From Kineothrix sp. IPX-CK (GTDB taxonomy: Bacteria; Bacillota; Clostridia; Lachnospirales; Lachnospiraceae), in NCBI RefSeq assembly GCF_039134705.1, contig NZ_CP146256.1, positions 2,542,001 through 2,606,000 on the forward strand: a stretch of DNA of 64,000 bases, given 5' to 3'. The position numbers and the translations under genes were made by a program. Below the pieces are notes generated by a model that was not told the DNA's origin, did no database searches, and was given only the letters and a program-made list of their open reading frames with translations. Shown here piece by piece: positions 7,618 to 15,248 of this stretch (its first letter is position 1; every line of letters begins with the position of its first letter).

Positions 7618-7998
7618 TTAACTTGAAAATGCCGTAACAAAAAAGCATATTGAACTAATCAGCGCTAACGGCGTCATAAAATATTTTTCTTTTTTACTAT
7701 TGGAGAGAAAATTCATACCCGTATTAAGCAATAAGTATATTGCAAAAACAATACAAATTACTTTTGCCGATTTTAATGGAAATGGCAGCTGAATGATATC
7801 TCCTGCATAAAGAATCGTAAATACCGCCACAAGTTGAAGAATAAATGAAATGCCACTCATCGCTCTCATTTTAACTGGCAAAATTTTATACTTGCCACCT
7901 AGTGTAAATTCTCCCAAGGGTAATCCTAAAGTTACTAATAATGTCAATATTGCTACTAAGCTAAATAATATGGCCCCAAATATTGAAAACAGATGCAT
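7618..7998 (-). CDS. Four-TM membrane protein of unknown function
   Basis: 126 aa from ATG 7998 with GAGGAGGG 7 nt upstream. Four hydrophobic helices are visible (residues about 4-26, 48-68, 77-97 and 107-125) separated by short charged loops, for example GEFTLGGKYKILPVKMRAMS. Family not recognised. It is the first gene of the patchwork that runs to 20 kb, bounded downstream by junction J1 and upstream by J2. Confidence 0.6.
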   Translation of the reverse strand: MHLFSIFGAILFSLVAILTLLVTLGLPLGEFTLGGKYKILPVKMRAMSGISFILQLVAVFTILYAGDIIQLPFPLKSAKVICIVFAIYLLLNTGMNFLSNSKKEKYFMTPLALISSICFFVTAFSS

Positions 7999-8047
7999 TC
8001 ATCTACCCTCCTCATAATTTAATTATATAATCAGAATACTGTAATTC

Positions 8048-8156
8048 CTACCAACTATCAATATTAAGTTATCAATGTTCAGCAATTTGTTAACACTAAT
8101 TTATAGACAAAATTTCTGCAAATAAAAACTACCAGCTTAATACTGATAGTCAGTAG
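8048..8156. repeat. Junction J2: 109-bp imperfect palindrome
   Basis: A 21-bp arm at 8048-8068 and its mirror at 8136-8156 agree at 18 of 21 positions, with a 67-bp spacer. The right arm also serves as the terminator stem of the DJ-1 gene (T-run on the minus strand). The left arm lies in the promoter region of the 126-aa gene. Confidence 0.75.
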
Positions 8157-8196
8157 TTATATTACTCATTCGATTTTTATTGGCTTCTCATTATAT

Positions 8197-8781
8197 TCAT
8201 ACTGCAAATGGATCATTATTTGGATCAGAGTTCCAAATATATTCAATCTGTTCAGCAATTTTCTGCGCCTCATTCATACCGAATCTTTCGGCCACAAAAC
8301 CTAATGCCATATCTATTCCAGCAGACACACCGGAAGATGTGTAGTATTTTTGATCCGCAACCCATCTGGCTTTTTCAATCCATAAAACATCCGTGTTGAT
8401 TGATTTAACCCATTCAAAAGCCTTTTTATTTGATGTAGCCTTTCTATTATTCAAAAGTCCCGTTTTCGCAAGTAACGCAGAACCTGTGCAGACCGAAAGA
8501 CAATACTTTGATTTTATAATCATTTCTGATAGTTTTTCAATAAACTTAATATCATTCACTAAAGAGCGTGTTCCTCGTCCGCCCGGAATCAATAGAATTC
8601 CGTAAGAATCGGCATCTTCAATACTCTCTGTTAATACTCTGATACCCTGTCTGCTTGTAATCGTTCCACCTGAAACTGAAATATAACGTAGCTTGTATTG
8701 CTCAATACTTCCCAACACTTCAGCCGGACCAAAAGCATCCAATGTTTCAAAATCAGGAAACAATAAGATATTTACATCCAT
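8197..8781 (-). CDS. DJ-1/PfpI family protein, copy A
   Basis: 194 aa from ATG 8781, chosen because AAGGAG lies 7 nt upstream; longer in-frame starts have none. Glutamine-amidotransferase-like fold with MDVNILLFPDFETLDAFGPA at the start, ILLIPGGRGTR, and the nucleophile elbow CLSVCTGSALLAKTGLL, where the cysteine in SVCTGS is the expected catalytic residue. This arrangement resembles the isonitrile hydratase-like (InhA) branch of the superfamily; actual substrate unknown. Copy B at 12936 differs by few residues (E/K, I/V and R-K-A versus K-E-A changes). The gene is followed by the palindrome J2 and shares a divergent upstream region with the 90-aa gene. Confidence 0.85.
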   Translation of the reverse strand: MDVNILLFPDFETLDAFGPAEVLGSIEQYKLRYISVSGGTITSRQGIRVLTESIEDADSYGILLIPGGRGTRSLVNDIKFIEKLSEMIIKSKYCLSVCTGSALLAKTGLLNNRKATSNKKAFEWVKSINTDVLWIEKARWVADQKYYTSSGVSAGIDMALGFVAERFGMNEAQKIAEQIEYIWNSDPNNDPFAV

Positions 8782-8842
8782 AGGAATGCTCCTTATCTTC
8801 TCAATTATATAAATCATCTTAATGAATAGAATATCACCATAC

Positions 8843-8930
8843 TTACTAACCATCAATATTAAATTATCAATGTAGATAAACTATTTGAATCTAATTTAAA
8901 ATTGAATACTAATCAATAAAATGATATAGT
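8843..8930. promoter_or_regulatory. Motif copy and sigma-A promoter of the 90-aa gene
   Basis: The repeated motif TTACTAACCATCAATATTAA starts at 8843. A plausible plus-strand promoter follows: TTGAAT (8902-8907), 17 bp, TATAGT (8925-8930), with TTG start at 8970. The same arrangement is present in copy B at 18918-19005. Confidence 0.6.
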
Positions 8931-8969
8931 ATAGTTACTTACACAACAGTTTATTGAAAGGGTTAAAAA

Positions 8970-9242
8970 TTGAAAAAGAAAGTAATGCTCATCACCTTGG
9001 CAATTATGATATTTCTTATTGCTATAGGTATATTTGTCTTAGTTAATGCAAGCGCCTATGGTTGGGATGCTGCTAACGCCGCAGTAAATGCAAATGGCGG
9101 TTCTATGGATACAGAGAGAATGTATATGATAGCGGCCTCAGCTACAAAAAGTTATCAGATTATTGGTGGTAGTATTTTAGCGTTAGGTGGTTTAGGTACA
9201 TTATTGTTTGCATATGGCTTCTATAAGCAAATTTCTAAATAA
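8970..9242 (+). CDS. Small two-TM membrane protein, copy A
   Basis: 90 aa from a TTG start preceded by GAAAGGG. Two hydrophobic helices (residues about 4-27, VMLITLAIMIFLIAIGIFVL, and 62-82, IIGGSILALGGLGTLLFAYG) flank a short exterior segment (GWDAANAAVNANGGSMDTER). The pattern is common in small clostridial membrane proteins of unknown function. Copy B (19045-19317) differs at five residues. It precedes the 149-aa membrane gene in the same direction and may share its promoter. Confidence 0.6.
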   Translation: MKKKVMLITLAIMIFLIAIGIFVLVNASAYGWDAANAAVNANGGSMDTERMYMIAASATKSYQIIGGSILALGGLGTLLFAYGFYKQISK

Positions 9243-9333
9243 ACTAATTATCAATTTCATTATGACTTTTAATTATCTATCTGCTACAATTTAAATTTTA
9301 TTATTGTATTAACTATAATGAAAGGATCGCAGT

Positions 9334-9783
9334 GTGCAAAAAATCTTAAAGGCATATATCCCGTTTATCGCATATTCTTTTTGTATCATTCTGGCATACT
9401 TTGTTGCATTTTACTTACTCCCAAAGTATAATGAACCACTGGCTTATTTAGGCTTTCTAGTAATTTACATCTATATTTACTGTGGAGTATTCATTATCGG
9501 TTTTTGTATGGGAAGAATCACTGTACGACGCCTCGGTAACATTAATACTATAAAAAGCCTCGCGTTAGCGATAGTATCCTTTTTTATAATGCTATTTATT
9601 GGTTCTCTCAAAGATATTTTCACTAACTTGTATTACCATTTTCCAATAACTCCGCCATTTCTCTTTGATGCTATATCCGATATCGACAGCCTTATTGTCT
9701 CTATTGGGACATTTGTTTCGTTTTTAATTGGAGAAACTATAAGCATTGTAGGTTTTAACTCAAACAAGCAAGCTTCTGTTTAA
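9334..9783 (+). CDS. Four-TM membrane protein, copy A
   Basis: 149 aa from a GTG start with GAAAGGATCG upstream; copy B uses ATG at the same place. Hydrophobic helices at residues about 7-30, 38-60, 73-92 and 118-143; a short Arg-containing loop (GRITVRRLGNINTIKSLALA) lies between helices 2 and 3. Family not recognised. Copy A extends seven residues beyond copy B (NKQASV end), because B has a stop codon earlier. Confidence 0.6.
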   Translation: MQKILKAYIPFIAYSFCIILAYFVAFYLLPKYNEPLAYLGFLVIYIYIYCGVFIIGFCMGRITVRRLGNINTIKSLALAIVSFFIMLFIGSLKDIFTNLYYHFPITPPFLFDAISDIDSLIVSIGTFVSFLIGETISIVGFNSNKQASV

Positions 9784-10328
9784 ATAATCAACGACATCTG
9801 TTTATGGAGCCTTTTATTACCCAGGATAAAGAGTGACTATCTATTAATAAATTGCGTTTGTATAACTACGTTTCGGTGAAGGTCTCAGAATTGTTCAGGA
9901 TAATCTGGATTCGAAGAACTTTTATGCGTTTAACCCTGCGTTCGATAGGTGTAAAAATTAATACAGAACCTAAAAAATCGGATTTCAGCCTCAAAAGCCT
10001 GAAATCCGATTTTAATCTCTCTCCTTTTTTGAAAACCTTTCATGTAATTATATAAAACATGATTATAGCCACTATGTATGTGTTCCAAACAGGGACGTTA
10101 GACGTAATATAGCGGATTACAGATGCCATAACAATAATACGCTATCCTGATGATACATTCGCATGATTAATCGTTTTGTTTCGATATACATTTTTATACC
10201 TCTTTGGTTGTAACAAGTAGTATATTACCTTTTAGCTACCATATTACATCTGCTCAAACTCTCTTTTTTATATGTAAAAGCATTTGATACAGTAGTTTCA
10301 ATGATATTTCCCTATAATGCAACTATGC
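9784..10328. other. Gap with gene remnants and a strong hairpin
   Basis: Contains a copy of the J1 segment (9803-9873). Next comes a 28-codon tail open to a stop at about 9961 on the plus strand (GEGLRIVQDNLDSKNFYAFN, then PAFDRCKN), which looks like the end of a lost gene. The hairpin AAATCGGATTTCAGG/CCTGAAATCCGATTT lies at 9972-10013. A truncated GNAT start lies at 10117-10191. The rest shows no coding signal. Confidence 0.5.
10117..10191 (-). pseudogene. N-terminal remnant of a GNAT acetyltransferase
   Basis: ATG at 10191 with AAAGAGGTATAAAA upstream encodes MYIETKRLIMRMYHQDSVLL, then LWHL and a stop. ETKRLIMR is the usual start of RimJ/RimL-like N-acetyltransferases. Only 24 codons survive and the rest of the domain is absent, so this is a decayed gene with an intact start region. 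Confidence 0.5.
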
Positions 10329-10784
10329 TCAATAACGCCTCAAATAAAAAATTTCTTCAATATCATCACCTTCACCACATGTTTCCCCTTCCGATATAAA
10401 CCCTGCGTTTTCATAAATATGCTTTCCCCTAAGATTATTGGGTGCAGTACTGAGATAGATTTTATCACATTGATATGTATTAAACATTTCGGCTATAATT
10501 ACTTGCAAAGCACGCTTGCCGTATCCGTTTCCTTGAAAATGCTGGTCAATCATAAAGCGGCATAATTCATACGCTTTCAATTCATCACTAAATCCATACA
10601 TCGTAAAACCAATCAAAATATCATCTGCTTGTATGCCCTTTATTTTCCAGCCATTTTCGAAAACAGACTGCGCGATAGAAACGGAATTGCTTGCAACAAA
10701 CTCTCTTCCCTCTTTGCCTGAATTCAGACAACAAATTTCTTTCCAATTATTTGCAGTTACATCTATAAGTATAATATTGTTCAT
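10329..10784 (-). CDS. GNAT family N-acetyltransferase
   Basis: 151 aa from ATG 10784 (GGAAGGTG 7 nt upstream; a GTG 15 nt earlier is less likely). The acetyl-CoA pyrophosphate-binding motif is seen in FMIDQHFQGNGYGKRALQVI (Q-x-x-G-x-G), followed by IYLSTAPNNLRGKHIYENAG, the usual last strand and helix of the fold. Similar proteins acetylate small amines or antibiotics; the substrate cannot be told here. It sits alone in the patchwork, with the repeated motif in its upstream region at 10838. Confidence 0.85.
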   Translation of the reverse strand: MNNIILIDVTANNWKEICCLNSGKEGREFVASNSVSIAQSVFENGWKIKGIQADDILIGFTMYGFSDELKAYELCRFMIDQHFQGNGYGKRALQVIIAEMFNTYQCDKIYLSTAPNNLRGKHIYENAGFISEGETCGEGDDIEEIFYLRRY

Positions 10785-10837
10785 TTTAACACCTTCCACC
10801 TAATATAAAAAATCTTCATGAGTAGAATAACATCATA

Positions 10838-11606
10838 TTTACTAATTATCAATATTAAGTTTACAATCTTAAATTATTGATATATGTCATTTAAAGCAAC
10901 AATTTTTTCGTATTTTATTTTTTTGAATTATTTTCACAATATCATTTTCACTACTGTTATTATCTGGACCTCCTTGTATTTCCGGTATTTTATCTGATGA
11001 CACCTCTTCCTCTTCATTTAATAAAATGAAGTTCTTAACATAAATCAAAGCAGCCTGATTTGATCATCTTTTTTTTCGATAAAACCAAATTTTTCTAATT
11101 CTTGCATGAATCTTACTGCTATTGTTTTTGATACTCTGGAATCTTCTGTTATACTATCTAGTGTAAATTACATAAATTTTCCTATCTTCATCAAGCTATT
11201 TATTCTTTCTTGACAGATTCATACGCTCCAAGAGCAATCCATAAAGAATCTTTGCACCATTCTTGCAAGCACAGCCCCTTTCTCCTGCTGTCTGAAAAAC
11301 AGCAGGCATACTATGGCTTACAGTTACGTGATATATTTTATTTGATAAAGCAAATGATTTTATCCTCCCAATAAAAAAGGGCAGCTACACAGCCACTCTT
11401 TTTTGTACGGATTGTTTAGAAGGTGCCCGTACTCATCTATATTAATTGCGATTGCAAAATATAACTAATTATGATTTATAGCAGAAAACAACCATTTCTT
11501 TCCCTTTTACGTTGCCGCAGCATCTATAAAGAGCAGAACGTAAACCCTGATTTCTTTTTTTTATAACCAAAAACTAACAATACAAATATTGATAGTTAGT
11601 AATATG
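10838..11606. repeat. Junction J3: motif arms around the rep remnant
   Basis: The left arm TTTACTAATTATCAATATTA starts at 10838 and the inverted right arm AATATTGATAGTTAGTAATA starts at 11585. They match at 17 of 18 central positions but are separated by about 725 bp that hold the degraded rep copy. The right arm forms the terminator of the gene at 11626. Confidence 0.6.
10898..11510 (-). pseudogene. Degenerate copy of the RepA_N gene and its upstream region
   Basis: Parallel to 172-1122 with internal deletions (bases equivalent to about 245-445 and 752-872 are gone) and small indels. Recognisable pieces are the rep sequence for DKMPEIQGG, ILLNEEEEV and NFILLN, the Leu/Lys-rich winged-helix part, the CTGCTGTCTG hairpin (about 11284-11307), the A/T terminator (about 11370-11402) and the tail of the 1085 membrane gene. 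Frame is lost, so no initiator can be made. A second replicon or a tandem duplication of the left border is implied. Confidence 0.8.
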
Positions 11607-11625
11607 AGCACAAGCTCTGTTAAAA

Positions 11626-11871
11626 TTATTTTTTATTTTTAAAAAATGAAATACTAAAGATTATCAATGCAATTATAAATAATAATCCTGGTACGATATA
11701 TATTGTAGCACTATTACCAATTTTAGCTGCAAGAAAAATGGATGTCGGTCCGTCTGCTCCGCCAATTATCGAAACAGAATTTCTATTAGAATAGCTAATA
11801 CAACTCCATATTACCCTTATAGTGCTCAATGCCCCCAAAATTGTCAATAATGCTATTAATTTTCTTTTCAT
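11626..11871 (-). CDS. Mini OadB-like membrane protein carrying the GGADGPTSIF signature
   Basis: 81 aa. Two hydrophobic helices (about 5-25 and 57-76) flank SIIGGADGPTSIFLAAKIG. That stretch is the conserved motif of the beta subunits of sodium-pumping decarboxylases (OadB, GcdB, MmdB; several hundred residues), where it lines the Na+ and proton path. Here only the motif with one helix on each side is present. Start ATG at 11871 follows AGGAGTATA. Terminator J3 lies downstream. Short stand-alone proteins of this kind occur in Firmicutes and are usually auto-annotated as decarboxylase subunits; a real pump function is unlikely without the other subunits. It may be a channel, toxin-like or regulatory peptide (inference). 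Confidence 0.65.
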   Translation of the reverse strand: MKRKLIALLTILGALSTIRVIWSCISYSNRNSVSIIGGADGPTSIFLAAKIGNSATIYIVPGLLFIIALIIFSISFFKNKK

Positions 11872-12434
11872 TATACTCCTCCCATGATGTTGTATATATA
11901 GCCTTAGTCTTCTTTTAGTATATTCTAATACATATTTTACCAGCTATCAATATTCAATTATGTAGGAACAATTAAACCAATTTATTTACAATTTTTAGCT
12001 AACAAATTCGCCTACTTTATTTATGCTTTTCCATACAATTTTATTAATTTTAAGCATGTAATGATAAAATCATATCAAACCATTGTTTCTTTATTGGAAG
12101 TTTGTTTCAATTGTTTCTATGATTTTAATCATAAACGAGTGTTAAAATCGGACGAAATTAAGTTACAGCGTGATAGAATACAAAGTTGAAGTCATAACCA
12201 ATAATTCAGATGGGACAATTTCAGATTCACAAATACAAGGGCTATTAAGTCAATACGCTCTCCAGGGTTGAAAACTTCACTCCTTTGTAGTTAATGAGGT
12301 TGGCAAAAGCGCCACAAGTACTATGGTTGGTTTTTTAAGGTCAAACGTTAATGCAACTATAGAGCAAACAATACTTATCTTTGAGCGTTGCGTAAAATCG
12401 TAACGTTGAACTTACCTACTTTCAGTTTTCTTGA
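11872..12434. repeat. Junction J4 and gap containing a DUF4177-like pseudogene
   Basis: Left motif arm at 11931-11960 (TTACCAGCTATCAATATT) and a weaker inverted arm at 12452-12470 (AATATTTTATAGTTAGTAG). Between them is AT-rich DNA with no gene up to 12169, then a plus-strand coding remnant at 12170-12403. Confidence 0.5.
12170..12403 (+). pseudogene. DUF4177-family protein broken by one TGA
   Basis: From a GTG at 12170 the frame reads MIEYKVEVITNNSDGTISDS, QIQGLLSQYALQG, then TGA (12269-12271), then KLHSFVVNEVGKSATSTMVG and ends NATIEQTILIFERCVKS before TAA (12401). DUF4177 proteins have YKV near the start, G-W-K/E-L in the middle and a final ILIFER. The stop falls exactly at the expected tryptophan (TGG to TGA). 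One base change therefore seems to have inactivated an otherwise intact 77-codon gene. The upstream ribosome site is poor, so the start is tentative. Confidence 0.65.
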
Positions 12435-12752
12435 CTAGATTAGCAATATAAAATATTTTATAGTTAGTAGTTCATTGCCAGTTTGAATATGTATCATCAG
12501 GGTTAAAGCCACAATCTCCACCGGAAGAATCAACATCAAAACTTGAAAATAAAATAATAGGCTCATCTGCATTACAACGATATCCATCGCATCATTTATA
12601 TCTTTTTCGCTATAAACTTCTGATATTGTAACTGTTCTCTTAACACTGCTAACATCACCGCCATTATTCCAGAAAAATAGTCTTGCGATAATAATAAATA
12701 TCAAAGAAACAATAAGTATAATTCTTTTTTTCACTAAATATATCCCCGACAA
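12435..12752 (-). pseudogene. Signal-anchored protein gene with a frameshift deletion
   Basis: The open frame gives an N-terminal membrane anchor (RIILIVSLIFIIIARLFFW) and a plausible exterior segment ending SEVYSEKDINDAMDIV. After that it becomes a hydrophobic stretch that looks artificial. The neighbouring frame from the same point reads a natural-looking tail: NADEPIILFSSFDVDSSGGD, then CGFNPDDTYSNWQ and TGA at 12472. So an out-of-frame deletion seems to have joined the front to a piece of the back, and the C-terminus is also cut short. The pattern recalls a family of small clostridial secreted proteins (DUF4829 from memory, low certainty). Confidence 0.5.
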
Positions 12753-12786
12753 ATTCTGAATTCATAAATTTAGGATACAGGTATTT

Positions 12787-12895
12787 CTACCAACTATCAA
12801 TATTAAGTTATCAATGTTCAGCAATTTGTTAACACTAATTTATTAACAAAATTTCTGCAAATAAAAACTACCAGCTTAATACTGATAGTCAGTAG
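12787..12895. repeat. Junction J5: 109-bp imperfect palindrome
   Basis: Same as J2: arm at 12787-12807 and inverted arm at 12875-12895, 67-bp spacer, with only a couple of base differences from J2. Confidence 0.75.
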
Positions 12896-12935
12896 TTTTA
12901 TTACTCATTCAATTTTTATTGACTTCTCATTATAT

Positions 12936-13520
12936 TCATACTGCGAATGGATCATTATTTGGATCAGAATTCCAAATATATTCAATCTGTTCAGCAATTT
13001 TCTGCGCCTCATTCATACCGAATCTTTCGGCCACAAAACCTAATGCCATATCTATTCCAGCAGACACACCGGAAGATGTGTAGTATTTTTGATCCGCAAC
13101 CCATCTGGCTTTTTCAATCCATAAAACATCCGTGTTGATTGATTTAACCCATTCAAAAGCCTTTTTATTTGATGTAGCCTCTTTATTATCCAAAAGTCCC
13201 GTTTTCGCAAGTAACGCAGAACCTGTGCAGACCGAAAGACAATACTTTGATTTTATAACCATATCTGATAGTTTTTCAATAAACTTAATATCATTCACTA
13301 AAGAGCGTGTTCCTCGCCCGCCCGGAATCAATAGAATTCCGTAAGAATCAGCATCTTTAATACTCTCTGTTAATACCCTGATACCCTGTCTGCTTGTAAT
13401 CGTTCCACCTGAAACTGAAATATAACGTAGCTTGTATTGCTCAATACTTCCCAACACTTCAACCGGACCAAAAGCATCCAATGTTTCAAAATCAGGAAAC
13501 AATAAGATATTTACATCCAT
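12936..13520 (-). CDS. DJ-1/PfpI family protein, copy B
   Basis: 194 aa from ATG 13520 (same AAGGAG ribosome site as copy A). Catalytic elbow CLSVCTGSALLAKTGLL is intact, so the product should be functional. It differs from copy A by a handful of conservative changes. Its upstream region is now cut by the outer IS21-like element only about 50 bp before the start, so its original promoter may be lost or replaced. Confidence 0.85.
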   Translation of the reverse strand: MDVNILLFPDFETLDAFGPVEVLGSIEQYKLRYISVSGGTITSRQGIRVLTESIKDADSYGILLIPGGRGTRSLVNDIKFIEKLSDMVIKSKYCLSVCTGSALLAKTGLLDNKEATSNKKAFEWVKSINTDVLWIEKARWVADQKYYTSSGVSAGIDMALGFVAERFGMNEAQKIAEQIEYIWNSDPNNDPFAV

Positions 13521-13732
13521 AGGAATGCTCCTTTTCTTCTCAATTATATAAATCATCTTAATGAATAGAATATCACCTGCATATTCCGGTCAATCTGCAT
13601 GCCGATTCCGATAGCAACTGCATGGCACTTCCGACCGGTTCTGCACGCCTTTCCGCTTTAACTGCATAAATATTTTCAACGTGTTATAGTTCTTTCGTAG
13701 TCATAAAACAAACTACGAAAGGAGGCATGCAA

Positions 13733-15124
13733 ATGCAAGACTACAACACTATTATTTGCGTGATTCAAATGCGCCAGAATAAGTGCTCAATCAGTGTGAT
13801 CCAAGACCGATATCATATCGGCTCCGGAACGGTGCAGCTTATTCTAAAACGTTACAATGCTTCGGGTTTCGCCCTGGAGCAACTAAAATCCATGGAACCA
13901 CCTGAGGTTGAGATGCTGTTTTATCCACCCGAGAACCTACAACGCAAAGACATCCAACTACCAGAATTCCAGCACTATTTCAATCGTATTCATTCCAAAG
14001 GAAGTAAGGTGAATGTATCTTACTGTTGGATGGAATACAAACAGGAACATCCTGATGGATACGAACAATCCCAGTTCTACGAACTTTATAACCGCTTCGT
14101 AGAACAAAACTTTGGAAAGCGTGATGTCAAGATGGCAGTGGAACGCGTTCCCGGAGAAAAAATGTACATCGATTGGGTCGGTGACCAACCAGAGCTATTA
14201 ATGGATCCAGAAACCGGCGAAATACGGAAGGTACATTTATTCGTAACCACGATGGGACTTAGCAGCTATATCTATGCGGAAGCATTCTTAGATGAAAAGT
14301 TGCAAAGCTTCTCGACAGGAACGGTTCATGCACTTCAATTCTATGAAGGGATACCTAAGTATCTTGTTCCTGACAATTTAAAAGCTGCTGTTACAAAGCA
14401 TACCAAGGATGAGCTGATTTTACAGTCTGCTTATTCTGATCTGGAAGATTTCTACGATACGATCGTACTCCCTCCACCGCCTCGAAAACCGAAAGGGAAA
14501 CCTACCGTGGAGAATCACGTGCGCTATCTTGAAACCCATCTTGTAGAAAAACTCAAAGAGAACATTTATATCTCTTTGGAAGAGTTGAACGCTGACATAC
14601 AAAAAATAGTAGCGACCCTCAACTCTAGGAAATTTCAAAACAAGAATTACTCAAGAGCCGACGCATTTGTAAAGTACGACAAACCGTGTATGAAACCACT
14701 GCCAGGCGGATGCTTCACGGTATGCGATTACAAAACAGTCACAAGAATTCCTGATAATTACCACATCGAGTATGACGATCACTACTATTCAGTAGTGTAT
14801 ACCCATTGTGGAAAACCTGCAATTATAAAGGCAACAGCATCAGAAATCCGTATCTGCGATGGATACAACAGATTGATCTGCAAACACAAACGGTCTTACA
14901 AGGACTTTCCCAAATACATCACAGAAGATAGTCATATGAGACCGGAACACCTTTACTACAAGGAAGTCAATGAAAAGGATGGTGCTTACTATAGGCGCTG
15001 GGCTTCAGTATTCGGACCTAACATGGAAGAATGCATTGATAGGCTACTGAAAGCTTCTAAACACGAGGAACAAGCCTATAATGCGTGTGCTGGGCTTCTT
15101 CATACGGTAAAAGAAATGCTGTGA
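13733..15124 (+). pseudogene. istA: IstA transposase of the outer element, 3' end cut off
   Basis: About 463 aa from ATG 13733 (AAAGGAGG 7 nt upstream; an ATG 6 nt earlier is too close). N-terminal helix-turn-helix, then a DDE integrase core: YIDWVGDQPEL, LVPDNLKAAV and PTVENHVRYLETHL supply the D, D and E. The frame leaves IstA at LLHTVKEM and stops one codon into the inner element. The missing 53 residues are still present at 17886-18047. The catalytic core is complete, so partial activity cannot be excluded, but the gene is formally disrupted and separated from istB. Confidence 0.9.
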
Positions 15125-15248
15125 ATGGCATAATAAAAATACCCACTTTTGGCGGAGAAAATTCCCCACCTTGTTATGCCTAACGTAAAGACCAAGTTAT
15201 ACTGAAAGCGTAACAAAGGACTCTCCCCATAAGGAGGAAAATTTTATT

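Larger units (their letters stand above)
8047..10013. repeat. Duplicated module, copy A
   Basis: Holds the DJ-1 gene, the 90-aa and the 4-TM membrane-protein genes and a strong hairpin (9972-10013). It matches copy B (12786-13577 plus 18906-19960) at roughly 95% identity. Similarity begins exactly at the motif TACCAACTATCAATATTAAG and ends at the hairpin. Copy A has about 118 bp (9838-9957) that copy B lacks. The hairpin is the same as the pckG terminator next to copy B. Confidence 0.85.

Noticed and set aside
9852..10055. 67-codon plus-strand frame across the hairpin
   Set aside because: It reads through both arms of the terminator (SDFSLKSLKSDF is the hairpin itself).
12269..12271. TGA as a selenocysteine codon
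   Set aside because: It replaces a conserved tryptophan and no SECIS-like stem follows; a nonsense change is simpler.
7485..12895. Calling the repeated palindromes true attC sites
   Set aside because: The conserved GTTRRRY/RYYYAAC cores are not matched and no integron integrase is in view; reported only as an integron-like hypothesis.
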